From Hygrocybe punicea (Eukaryota; Basidiomycota; Agaricomycetes; Agaricales; Hygrophoraceae): a stretch of DNA of 64,000 bases. Positions 23,107 to 33,410 of this stretch are shown here, one piece after another; position 1 is the first letter of the stretch, and every line of letters starts with the position of its first letter. The notes beneath the pieces were generated by a model. The model was not told the origin of the DNA. It saw only the letters and a list, made by a program, of their open reading frames with translations, and did no database searches. The stretch lies in assembly GCA_963556145.1 (NCBI GenBank), contig OY744463.1, positions 2,542,001 through 2,606,000 of the forward strand. The letters are read 5' to 3'. A program made the translations under genes and the position numbers.

Positions 23107-25532
23107 CTATGTGTAAGAACGTGGTTCCAGAGGAAACGATGGTTCTGGGTAGTCCTCCCAAACACGCTCGCCATCGAGAAAGCGACGTAATCTTGCCACT
23201 TGTGAGGACAGATACATTACAATGATTTGCATCTTGAGGTCGAGTTGGAGTTTCAAGATTTCCTCACAAGTCTTCAAAGCTTGGGTCCGGGTCGTCACGA
23301 ACATATTGCCGTGAAAACCCAACTCCTTGAGGTTGTCGATCAACTCCCCAAACTCAGAACACCAGGCCAAAACCCCCAACTGTCAGACATCGATCAGAAT
23401 ACAAGTGAATACCAGATAATCCGGAAACTCACTTGGCCATACTGCTTGTAACGAGCATAAAGAACGTTGGGGGCGGCTTTGAGTGCAAAATCGAAGATTT
23501 CGTTTTGTTCGATAACACTGGGCAAAGGGACGTATGGGGCAGCTGTTGATTGTGGAGCTGATGGCTGCTGATATAACGATATCGTTAATGATGATAACTC
23601 GATGCTGAACAATATACAGTGCTTACCTGCGGCCGCGCCGGAGCGTCTTGAAACCATTCATAACCTTCGTAATCGGTTTCGCCTCCAAAATCAACAACAT
23701 CTGTCTTCTTTCCGTACAAGTCCATGGTAGATATGTCTGACAAGAAAACTCCGGCTTCTTTGCAGATAGAATGAAGGAGAGTCCAGAGATCGTGTGAAAG
23801 AGGAATGAGATCAGGTCCACAGTGCTTTGGAAATTCTATGGATGGATAGAAGATCGCTCGCTGCTCAGAGGCTGATCGAACAGTGGAATGAGAGAGGAAG
23901 CGAGGTCCTGGGGCTGGACGAGAAAGTGTTTTCCGAAATGGGAAAAAAGCGTGAAGAGGTAGGCGTGGGATGGACCCGAAGCTAGAAAATAGGTTGGAGA
24001 TGAAAGATTTTGCCGGAGTCGTAGAAACCTTTGCGTGCAGTCGTTTTCTAGAAAGCTGAGGAAGCGGGGAGGGAAAACCCGACGATCAGTTGAATGATAA
24101 GAGTATGAGAAATATATCTCACCTTGCGCAATGAATCTAAAATCGATCTGTCAGATTGTGGTGGAGGGGGAGAATTGGATGGTTCTAAGTCGGACTGAGG
24201 AGATGTTTCGCTGAAAATGGGACGGATGTCAAAAGATTCGAGTCCCTGGACGTTACGGCTTAGCCAAGATGGAGTAGTTGGAACGAAAGAAGTGCGGCGA
24301 GACGAACTGAGAAAACTGTTGCTCGGGAATGGTGATGGAGAGGCAGTTAACTCGATAGGATCAACACAATCGTAGATGGGGGAATCGAGAGGATTGGATG
24401 AGGTGGCTGAGGGATTGTTAACGGGAACTTGACTACCGATATCTCCAAGAAAATTTGAATCCTCGACAAGGGCGAGTTTTGGAGCTTCGATAGGAAACGA
24501 AGGCTGAAAGAGGAGGGGTGGATTAGCTGATGCAGTAGTTTCTACAGGAGAAAGTGATGCGAAGCTGAAAGTTTCGGGGAGGACCTCTGGGAGAGGTTGG
24601 AGAAATATTCCTGGGAGAGAGTTCTTTGAAGAGAGTGCCGAATCAGATAGCAGGGAGGTAGCTTTCGAGGATCCGGTTCGAGTTACTTCGGTCTGGAAGG
24701 ATGTGACGATAGATGTTTTGAAGGTCTTGAAATGTGGTACGGAAGCTGGGCGGATGCCTTGAACAGTATCAATGACGCTAGGAATGAGGCAGGGAGTCGA
24801 AGTTTCGACGACAGACGGCGTATTGAGATTGTTGTGGACCTCAGTTACCACAGATGAACTTTCGTTGGCTTCTATGCGAGAAGTAGAGTTATTGGAACTA
24901 TGGTCGGGATTTGAAGAATTGGCAGACGGGTCTTGGACGACGGCGGATTGGACAAGCGTTGGCAAGTGCTGCGGAAATTCAAGATCTCTTTGTGCACGCG
25001 GCGAACGTCGAGAATGTCCTGAAGATCGACTTGAATGGCGAAGGTGTCCTTGATTGAAAGAGAGCCGTGAAAATTTGCGGAAGTGAGAGAAGACGGGAGG
25101 CGAGCGTGCGGCAGGGGCGGCAGGGGTCTCCGACGAATGGGAATGGGATGAGTTGTGCGAGCGGACAGATGAAAGTGGACCTAAAGTGGAGTTTTCACGA
25201 TGGCCGTCGGTTCCAGAAGGGCTTACGTCCAATGGATTGGGGTCGCTGCTGGTATGGACGGGGAGCGAAAAATCGTCACAGGCCTGTAAAAAATCGTCGG
25301 TCCAGTCTGCAGATGAGTTCTTGTCGGCTGAACTCAAATTTTTTTGCCAAAAGGGTGTAGTCGGAGGCGATGATGATCTAGCAAGAACACGAGCGAAAAC
25401 TCGGGAAGAGCTCGAAACAGTTGTCGCCGAACTGCGCAAAGAGCCACGAAGGCTTCGGGCGAGTCTCGACTGCAGTAAACTCTGTGAAGTAGACGTTTGG
25501 GCGTTGGGACAAGTCCTGTGGATGTGGACCTG
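23107..25532 (-). CDS. Fungal protein of unknown function; conserved-looking C-terminal domain, start unresolved
   Basis: Coding is clearest in the last exons: 24055-23627, 23567-23433 and 23379-23107. They encode MDLYGKKTDVVDFGGETDYE, GYEWFQDAPARPQ, LPSVIEQNEIFDFALKAAP, WCSEFGELIDNLKELGFHGN and KMQIIVMYLSSQVARLRRFL up to the stop at 23107. Reading upstream of MDLYGKK the same frame stays open (KHCGPDLIPLSHDLWTLLHS, CKEAGVFLSDIST) and, across a 67-nt intron (24122-24056), joins in phase a Ser-rich ORF that continues to about 25532. That 460-codon ORF has no in-frame ATG, so the true start must be on an upstream exon I could not place. An alternative is a short 5'-truncated gene starting at the ATG at 23725. 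I do not know a function. Confidence 0.65.
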
Positions 25533-26045
25533 CGAAGAGAGAGGAGACGTGCAAGGAACTGTGAGCTTTGAGTGTGGGGATGGCGTGAGGCAGGCGTGTG
25601 GAACAGACGCTTACAGCGACCAGCGAGAGAAGGTCAATCGAAAGTCAAGCGCAGGCCTCGTGTTCGCGGGGAATAAGTATAGAGTCTCCGAGCAGGCGGA
25701 AAATTACGCCTCGAGGCCAGATGCGTTTCGTGAACAAGTAATAGTATTAAATTTCCCCGCTCACTGCTCATACAAGATCTCAGGAGAAGTAAGAAACAGA
25801 ACGAACCCGTGAAAAAGTAACATTGCAATCCCACATCCTCGCAGTACCAAGAGCAAAACCGCCAACCTTGCTTCTGCATCACTCGTCATTCAATCAACTG
25901 TTCAACAGGCGTGTTGTACAGCAACCTTTCGAATCTGCTTAGAAGTCGGTGAGTTTATGATTGAGATGAGAAACCAGTGGACACGGAGATAGTGGACACG
26001 ATAAAAGACCCCGCTGGCACTCACGTTTCCGAGTTTGCCTATAAT
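25533..26045. other. Upstream region of the unknown gene; first exon probably hidden here
   Basis: This stretch lies between the long Ser-rich ORF and the stop of the Lnt-like gene (26046), both minus strand. A small first coding exon may lie here. One candidate is the short frame starting MTSDAEARLAVLLL (about 25888, minus), whose gtactg donor is in phase 0 with the acceptor near 25532. I could not decide. Confidence 0.3.
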
Positions 26046-27832
26046 TTATAAATCCAGCAACAACGGCTGTCCATCTCCCTGCTCAGATGCTTCACGACTG
26101 CGTCTCCTCTTTTCTTTCCAATCGTTGATCGCGCTCTTGATGTGCTGGATCGGATGGCTGACCCACCGAACACCCAGGATCCAGGGTACAAAGCGACCTG
26201 TCGTCAGCAGCAGGAAGAGAACCAGTACCGCGAGGTCGCCACCTCGCGCGTACATCGTCCGACTCTCTTCAAAGGGCCACTGCACTCCGATCGTCCTCGT
26301 CCAGGAACCGGGGCCAACCTGAGTCACCTCGCTTATCCCTCTTCCGGCAATTCCGCTGACGCCGCCTTTCCCTCCATCACACCACAAGACTGTGCTCCCC
26401 AATTCTTCAGCTCGAGCTTTCGCCTGCTCCCACATGGCAACGCCAATTGCAGTATGCCATGTTCGCGCTGGAGCCAGAATAAGGGCGGGACGGGAAGGCA
26501 GTTCTAAGAACGCGGAAGGGTGGGAAAAATCAAGACAAATTGATGCCGTCACAGGTATCGGACGGGTGTAGTTGGGGGCGGAAGCCCACTCTGCTTTGGG
26601 GGTGCCGGAAGGGTGGGTCAAGTCCAACGTAAATATGGCGGGCGGGTCTTTGGATGGAGAAAAACCAAAAGATTCGGCAACTGTAAGTGAATTGTCAGAA
26701 TGAATGGCAGAAACACAAACGGACACGTACTTGGGACGAGATGGCGTTTATAATACATCAAATTTATGTCCAAAGAGCTATTTTTCGAACCGCTCTGATG
26801 TATGAGGGCAAGCCCCGTACGTTTCCGATCCTGGTCTGGAACACGCTCTTCAAATCCCACCCCAATGTGGTGTCCTGGTAAAGCTTTGCCTATCTTCTCG
26901 AATGCAACATCTCTGGTATCATTGTTGTCAAACCGAATTGCACCTTCAGGCCAAAGGATAATATTTGCCCTGTTCAACTTCCTAGTTTCAGCGATGAAAT
27001 CATCCAACGATGGATGGCTGTTCGGAGGACGTGAAATCGGTAGAACGCAGCCAACTGTAAACGGGGTCGTATCGGCGGCGAATGAAGGGAGGGGTAAATT
27101 GTTGGATATGATAGAAGGTATGGCAAGGAGGGCTAAAATAGCTCCAAGGATAAAGAAACTGCCAGATCTTGAGAAATATCCAGAAGGGATAACCTCCTCA
27201 TCCGCGGGGTGATTCACGAGAAGTTCACGAGGGGACTCCTTGGATTCAGGGCCAATAAACCATGCTCCAACTGCACGATAGCAAAGAACTGCCCAGGAAG
27301 CAACCACCCAATCGATGGCGACAGGGCCGCCAAGCTTTGAGAGCCACTTGTAGCTTTCTGTGCCCAAAACAGGACTCCACGTAACGAGACGACCCACCGG
27401 ACTAACAGAAGACACCGCAAACCAAACTGCTGCCCACATGGCTGGGAAAAGGGTGATTTCTGACCATGGGGAGAGTGTTGTACCAATACGAGCATCCAGG
27501 AATATCGTTAATAAAGCGACAAGAGATGTCACTGCAGACAAAGATGTCAAAACGACGAGGGATGTGGTCGGGGTGGATAGGGCATGGAGAGAAGGAATGA
27601 GGTGGGCAAACGCTACACCCAATGAGACGGATATCCATAGTAAAGATATCTTAAGCCAAGCGCCTGGTCTTGGGATGATGATTCTTACGAATGTTTTCAG
27701 AATTGAGAGACATATGACCAGTGGCACGAATGTCGGTGTCGCGGAGAGAGCAAGACCGGCGAGTACAAATGTCGCTGGTAGGAACACCCGGGTCGGATGG
27801 GTGGTAAAGGCGACGGTACGAAGTGCTTGCAT
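26046..27832 (-). CDS. Membrane nitrilase-superfamily protein, apolipoprotein N-acyltransferase (Lnt)-like
   Basis: The ATG at 27832 (MQALRTVAFTTHPTRVFLPA) opens a protein of about 600 residues with one intron, inside ...KRHLVP/IAESFGF.... The first 270 residues hold six or more hydrophobic helices. The second half is a carbon-nitrogen hydrolase fold with all three catalytic residues visible: Glu in ANIILWPEGAIRF, Lys in INLMYYKRHLVP and Cys in VTASICLDFSHP. A final hydrophobic helix (LAVLVLFLLLTTGRFVPWIL) and a basic tail follow. This layout matches bacterial Lnt, which acylates lipoproteins; fungal relatives exist but their substrate is not something I can state. The open frame extends upstream of the chosen ATG with no other ATG. 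Confidence 0.8.
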
Positions 27833-28169
27833 AATGGGTAGAGCGAGCACGGTGCTGCGGAGGACCGAGTGCAGATTAAAGCTTAAGTATGTGCTCCAGC
27901 GTCAAATCACGCGTGCGCAGCAGAATCTGTCTGAAATTGGCAAGTCAGTTTTCAAATGACGAAATCTCCCTGCAAACAACAAGACCTTTTTTACTTTGGT
28001 CTCGCTTCAAGCTCTCAAAGCTAGCTCTAACTTGGCAACACGAGTACGAGCACGAGCACCGAGATCGATAAGATTAGATCACGTGCACGTGGCGTTATAA
28101 AGAGCATGTTAACGTTTAACCCCCAGTTTTCAACGTTGCAACCACAACTCTCATCCAGAAACTTCGATA
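27833..28169. promoter_or_regulatory. Divergent intergenic region with a TATA-containing promoter
   Basis: These 337 bases lie between the Lnt-like start (minus) and a small plus-strand ORF at 28170. The right end holds a TATA-like element (separate entry) and a cacgtgcacgtg palindrome at about 28079-28090. Confidence 0.45.
28095..28100 (+). promoter_or_regulatory. TATA box candidate for the small Cys-rich gene
   Basis: The sequence ggcgttataaagag places ttataa at 28095-28100, about 70 bases before the ATG at 28170. This is the spacing expected for a TATA element about 30 bases before a transcript with a 40-base leader. Few genes in this window show such a box. Confidence 0.4.
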
Positions 28170-28415
28170 ATGGTCAGCATCACACCCAGTAGTCCTCTCG
28201 GTTTCCCGTTAACAATTAGGTAGTCTGACACCAAACCCTGTCTTGCAAACCCCCCTCCGTCGGGTGGCTGCACCCGCCCTGACTGTCAATGTATCTGTGA
28301 ATCTCCTGCATCCAAACAGTGAGAGAGCTGCAGCTGCGGTGCCAGGTATATTCTCACCCATCTACTCCAATACACCTACGCATTTCCTTTCACAGCTGGC
28401 GCGTGCAACTGTTAG
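28170..28415 (+). CDS. Possible small Cys-rich protein gene (tentative)
   Basis: The ATG at 28170 is followed directly by a good intron, 28173-28223 (gtcagc...gttaacaattaggtag, with a TTAAC branch site). Spliced, it reads MSDTKPCLANPPPSGGCTRP then DCQCICESPASKQ and a stop at 28320: 33 residues with five Cys. An alternative uses one more intron (28291-28327 or 28291-28333) plus the intron 28346-28395, and ends in AGACNC at 28413-28415. Both read like a metallothionein-type or other metal-binding micro-protein, but the sequence is not a textbook metallothionein and the exon structure is uncertain. The upstream TATA box supports a real, perhaps inducible, gene. Confidence 0.35.
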
Positions 28416-28501
28416 AGCAACGTTCTGGTCTTTCGAAGCAAGTGAGAATCGGAGTGGTGTAGTTGTACATTAGCGTTTCGGATGAGATACGAACATTTGT
28501 G

Positions 28502-29194
28502 CTATTCCTCCACTGGCTGCGCAAATGGATCGCCAGTTGGATCCATCATCGAAACTGCTAGTATCTCCTCTAAATTTCCGACGAAATCTGTATCATCTGG
28601 CGCAAGTGCGGACATGTCCAACCTCATCATGTCCTCTGGGCTCAGCTTCTGTCCTACATCCACAACCTCGTCCATCGTGTCGTCAACTTCGAAGGGGGTA
28701 AGAGAAATGTCCAGCCCATTCGCCTGCCCCTCCACGGGAAGGACGGACGAAGGATCCAGAGACATGGACAGTTGGGGTTGTGGTTGTGGTTGTGGTGAGT
28801 GCGGTTTGGAAAGAAGCTCTTGCGACTCTTTTGCAACTTCTTCTCCGCCAAGTAGTGTAACATCTGCGGCCACCGTCTCATCGAGATCGATTTCCTCGTC
28901 GCCTTCTGGCTCATCGGGTAATGGCGCGAGCGGCTCGTCAACTTCCCCCTCTTCATCGCTGAATTGCTACGCAGTACAAACTTGATGAAATTTCGAGGCA
29001 CCGCTCCAAAGATCACAGGGACTTGCCTGTACTTTCTCCGTCTTCACCCATTTCAACACTTTGAAGGATGGGCCTGTTGTGACATTTTCGGCGAGAACCC
29101 ACGTTTTCTCCCAGCAGGGAACAGGTTGCATAAGCTGCCGACGCGCAGCCTCCGTTGTCGCAGTGCTAACGCCAATTCTCCGTCGAGTAGCCAT
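28502..29194 (-). CDS. BCL7-like N-terminal domain protein
   Basis: Two exons: one from the ATG at 29194 to about 29030, and 28966-28502. The product is about 210 residues. Residues 1-60 read MATRRRIGVSTATTEAARRQ, then CWEKTWVLAENV and FKVLKWVKTEKVQ. This resembles the BCL7 N-terminal pattern of a basic start, a WEKxWV segment and a KWV segment. After the intron it is acidic (QFSDEEGEVDEPLAPLPDEP, DEEIDLDE), with a Pro/Gln stretch and an acidic C-terminus. BCL7 proteins are subunits of animal SWI/SNF remodelling complexes. Assigning the fungal protein to that role is inference from motif likeness. The intron can start at gtacag (29032) or at a GC donor gcaagt (29026); both stay in frame. Confidence 0.65.
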
Positions 29195-29242
29195 CTTCGG
29201 TTCAAGTATACAATAAATTTGAGGTTAAGGTTGGGAATAACT

Positions 29243-30324
29243 CTAATATAATTCCTCTGCCCAACGCAATACGTCATCTACAGAACAAGGTACCAACTCT
29301 CCAGTTGTGACCTATATGGATCACCAAATTTGCAAAAAATGTAACCAATAACACAGGATTTAGACATACCACGTCCGACATTTGCTCCTGGTGGGTAATT
29401 GTAGTCCGTACCAGCTTGGTTGCCAAGATTGGATTCGCTTGTGTGCCGTTCGTTTTCATAGCCGTAGCTCGACGCAGTTCGGAAAGCTTGGCTTCCAAGG
29501 CATCACATTTCCTGAATGAGGGGGAAGATGGGACCTAAGAGACATCATACAGACAGACATACTCATGAAGAACTCTCGTCTCCTCTCTCCGGAGATCTAA
29601 CTGTCTCTTCATCATGAGCTCGAGATTTCCTCTTGCCTGTTGATAATGAGATCGGTGATCAAAGCAGAGTCTAGCGCAAACTTGCCTGGACAGGCCGAAG
29701 GTCATTTGCAGCGGCCATGATGTTCTGCGCCATAACAGTGATCCATTCAACATGTCGTTGCCAGTCTGGAGGAACAGCGGCGGGTGGGGGTGGTGCGAGT
29801 AATGCGGTGGTCAACGAGGAATACGAGATAAGAAGAGTGCGGAGGATAGACAAAAGAGCCGGTCGTCGGTCTGAGCATCGTGCGAACGTGAACGGAAAGC
29901 AGTAGGTCCGAGTCGAAAGACATACCAATTCTCGGGTCTGCAGGATAGAGCTGATTTCCGCCCAATTCTGCCAGGGAGGGAATTGGTTCTTTAATCTGTG
30001 CATATGGAAGATGTATTGTCAAAGACAGAGCTAGTGCTAAAAGAGCCGATAACGCACAAACCACCTGTCGCCAAAAACCTCATAATAACCCTCTGGGTCC
30101 TCGAGTATCCAGTCTACGCGGGGTTTTTCGAGCTGTGACAACGGCCAGTCGGGCACATCGGTTTGGTCGTGGAGAAAATCACGTTGACGAACATCTGGAA
30201 GAGGAACCTCAGCGGAACGCTCCTTGAGCAAACGCAGCAAAGTCAAGTTATGAGTGGTGTAGTTGGCGTAATGCGACGGTGGTGAAGGAAACGGATTTCG
30301 CAGTTCTGCATCTTCTTCGTTCAT
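29243..30324 (-). CDS. MED7: Mediator complex subunit 7
   Basis: A gene of at least five exons from the ATG at 30324. It reads MNEEDAELRNPFPSPPSHYA, then FLHDQTDVPDWPLSQLEKPR, VDWILEDPEGYYEVFGDRWF, EPIPSLAELGGNQLYPADPR, RRPALLSILRTLLISYSSLT, then the long Med7 helix RGNLELMMKRQLDLRREETR and EAKLSELRRA. The final exon reads VTTGELVPCSVDDVLRWAEE and stops at 29243. These are the diagnostic Med7 blocks; MED7 pairs with MED21 and MED31 in the Mediator middle module. Its stop lies 48 bases from the start of the BCL7-like gene on the same strand, so 3' and 5' signals nearly overlap. Confidence 0.93.
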
Positions 30325-30607
30325 GATAATAATATTGTTTGCGGGGTGGATTTACATACAGAAGTCCACGTGTACCGGTCTAGTAGCATAACCCTGATCC
30401 GTGTCCCCGTCGACGTCCCGTTGGTGCATTCCAAGTCATGAAAGGATCGACGGGAACCCTCCAAACTTCTAGCCTTTGTTTATTTTGCTTGAAGCGATAG
30501 ACCCCTGAAACAGTGAAAGGCTCGGAACTAACCAAGGAACTCCAGGTAGCCGAGCTCCTTCCGAATTTTTACACATTTAAAGCACCTTCAGGTCAGTTGG
30601 CCCCAAC
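30325..30607. promoter_or_regulatory. Divergent promoter between MED7 and the acyl-CoA ligase gene
   Basis: These 283 bases separate the divergent ATGs at 30324 (minus) and 30608 (plus). No gene is seen inside. Confidence 0.5.
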
Positions 30608-33291
30608 ATGGCCCAAATTTGTTCTCCTGTAGGCCCGTTGCCCACTATTCCTGACGACCTGAGTATCCCTCAATTCTTTCTCGACTCTCAACATCCTGTC
30701 AGACCACTCCGGAGAGAAGGTATTCCGTGGCTAATCGAAGACCAGAACGGCAGAGCCATTGGGTATGAGGAGGTGAGATGCTCTTCTCATCGTATTCAGG
30801 TGGTCGTCCTCCTCATTCACCTGTCAGCTCCGTGCACGAACATTTGGTTTAGCGAACGCTCTGCGTATGGGATGGAATATCGGTGAGTGCCGGGCGACAT
30901 CGTTGCTCTTCCGAAATCTCACCAGCCTCTCTCAGGCGAAAACGATGTCGGTCCGTATTTCGTGTGCCCATTTTCAGGTTATCCCATTGAAACTCATTTC
31001 TCTTTGTAGTCTGTATTTTAAGCACAAATCACGTCGGTAAATTTGTCCCTCATAACTCTTAAACCAAGCATATCATCAAAACGGTTGCAGACTATCCCGT
31101 TGCAATCTGGGCTGTGCATAGACTTGGCGGTATTATCAGGTGATCAGAGTAGCTGCAACTGTCATTTCACCAACTTCATTCTCGAGCAGCCCTGCCAATC
31201 CAGCATACTGTACGGATGAGCTCGTCCACCAGCTCACGACAACCAAGACACGCCTGTTACTGGTCCATCCAGACTTCTTATCCACCGCGCTTGCCGCTGC
31301 TCGGATTTCCGGTGTTCCACCAGACAACCTTGTTCTATTCGATACTTTGTCCAACTCCGTTCCTACCGTCCTTTGTCCCAGAATAGATGAATTGGTGCTC
31401 AATGGACTAAGGCAAGATCCTCATTTCGTGGAAAGGCAGTTTCGTCCTGGTGAGGCCAAGGAGAAGGCTGCATTTCTGAGTTTCTCCAGTGGCACCACTG
31501 GGAAACCGAAGGTGGGTTTATGCAATATATCAGTGTGTGATTCAACATCAACAAGTTTTCTTTCTTACTGGCAGGCTGTTGTCATCCCTCATTATTCCGT
31601 TATAGCAAATGTTATTCAGATGGCAGGACATATTAATGATTCACGCAAGCGATGGAATGAGATGAGAATCAGACCTGGTGACCGAGCTGCAGCAGGTATA
31701 CCCTTTGGTTTTACTTTCAGGGCTGGCAACTGATGTTCGCGGACAATAGTTTTACCCTTCTTCCGTAAGCAATGCATGCTGTCATGTTATCTCAAATCCT
31801 CAAATTCTTTCAATTTACAGATATATACGGTCTAGTTGTCAATGTGGGCTTATCCTAATTTATTCCTGTTATTTCGTTCTGATGGTCTTTAGATGCATTA
31901 TATGCTTTTCAGCGGAGTGAGCTCTTCATCATTCTTCAAAGTAACAAAAACAAATCAACAGTTGCACCCTAGCTATCCTTGGTAGTGATACCGAAATTCA
32001 ATTTTGTGGAGTTTCTCAAAAGCATTGTCCGTCATCGTATTACACACATATTGTACGTTCATGTGCTCAATCTCTATTTCGACGCTGACGCTATCCGACC
32101 AGTCTTGTGCCGCCACAGGTCGTATTGTTTTGCAAGGTATTGTCAATGCGTCCCTTCACCTCATGTCGGTGGTCCTGAGCATGACTTAGCATCCGTCGGT
32201 GAAAAATTACAATCTTGACCACGTCAGGTTCTGTATGGTTGGTGCGGCACCGCTGTCGGCGGAGCTCACCAAAAACTTCGCCAAGGTTCTACCCAAATGC
32301 AGCATTGGTCAAGGCTACGGTCAGTACAGACTATCCTGTACAACTCAGGAATGCCTTGTTTTTCATGTTTCTGGAACATTTTTGGTAGGTCTGACTGAAT
32401 CAGCCACAACGATCTCGGCGATGCCTGCATGGCAAGGGATTTGCACAGTTGGCAGTGCAGGGCAGCTACTCCCTGGAATTCGAGCGCGGGTCGTAAAGCG
32501 GGACGGTTCACTAGCCCGATATGGAGAACAAGGAGAATTATGGGTGGCTGGTCCCGCCATTGCGCTAGGCTATCTCAATGACGAAGAAGCGTGAGCTCAC
32601 CTTGTTATATTTGCGTAGTTGGTCCCATTGATTGTACCTCAATGCATGCAGAACCAAGGAAACCTTTGTTGATGGGTATGTAACGCTCCTCTTGATTGAT
32701 GGGTGACATGAAGCAAATTCATATCTTCAGTTGGCTTCGCACTGGTGATGAAGTGATTATCAATGAAAAGGCCGAAGTTTTCATCGTCGACCGCTTGAAG
32801 GTTGGAATGTTGTCCCCTTGCGCGCATCCTACGGCTTGAATATTATCTTCCTAGGAAATCATGAAGGTCCGAGGCTTCCAAGTTGCTCCGGCAGAGCTGG
32901 AAGGTCACTTGCTCAGCCATCCAGCAGTGGCGGACGTGTGTGTTGTCGGCTTGCCAGATGAATATAGCGGAGAAGTTCCACTGGCATTTGTCGTTTTGGA
33001 GGAGACGGCAGCCAAACGCATCGTGAAGGACGCCAAGGAGGGTGAGAAAATAAAGGCGTCTATCATCAAAGTTTGTTTCGTTGTCAATGTTTTTTTGGAT
33101 TAAGGCTGACTGGTTTGTGTTACTCAAAGCATGTTTCTGATACCAAAGTTCATTACAAATGGTTGGCGGGAGGAGTGGAGTTTATTGATGCCATACCCAA
33201 GAATCCTAGCGGAAAAATTTTGCGCCGAATCCTGCGCGAAAATGTGAAGATGAGGGTGGCTGCACCCGTTAACTTGAGGACAAGACTGTAG
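30608..33291 (+). CDS. 4-coumarate:CoA ligase-like / acyl-CoA synthetase (ANL superfamily)
   Basis: About 15 short exons, all joinable in phase, give a protein of roughly 560-580 residues. The start is the ATG at 30608 ([20 protein letters not shown]). Family motifs in order: P-loop [12 protein letters not shown] (near 31490), VLPFFHIYGLVVN (split by an intron), [47 protein letters not shown] (split), [58 protein letters not shown] and [13 protein letters not shown] with the catalytic Lys. Known chemistry: ATP-dependent formation of an acyl-adenylate and then a CoA thioester on hydroxycinnamates or fatty acids; the substrate cannot be told from sequence here. It ends in TRL, not a canonical peroxisomal SKL signal. 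There are no stops in the spliced frame. Confidence 0.88.
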
Positions 33292-33410
33292 CTCCATAAT
33301 AATACCTATGTGACTGTGACTGCGAGTATTGCTCAAATGCGCGGAGTCGGGGTTCCAATCTACCAGTTCTCCTGCCAGTGATTGCAGCATTTTCCTCGCC
33401 GTCTGCTTAT

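Noticed and set aside
25153..25812. 219-codon plus-strand frame opposite the Ser-rich ORF
   Set aside because: No domain; the minus-strand frame continues in phase into the downstream exons, which favours the minus strand.
31700..32220. Apparent decay of the CoA ligase gene in its middle
   Set aside because: The region looked broken by stops, but five short introns restore VLPFFHIYGLVVN and [18 protein letters not shown] in frame, so the gene is intact.
33280..33291. C-terminal TRL of the CoA ligase as a peroxisomal targeting signal
   Set aside because: Thr at the first position is outside the usual SKL-type pattern, so I do not claim peroxisomal location.
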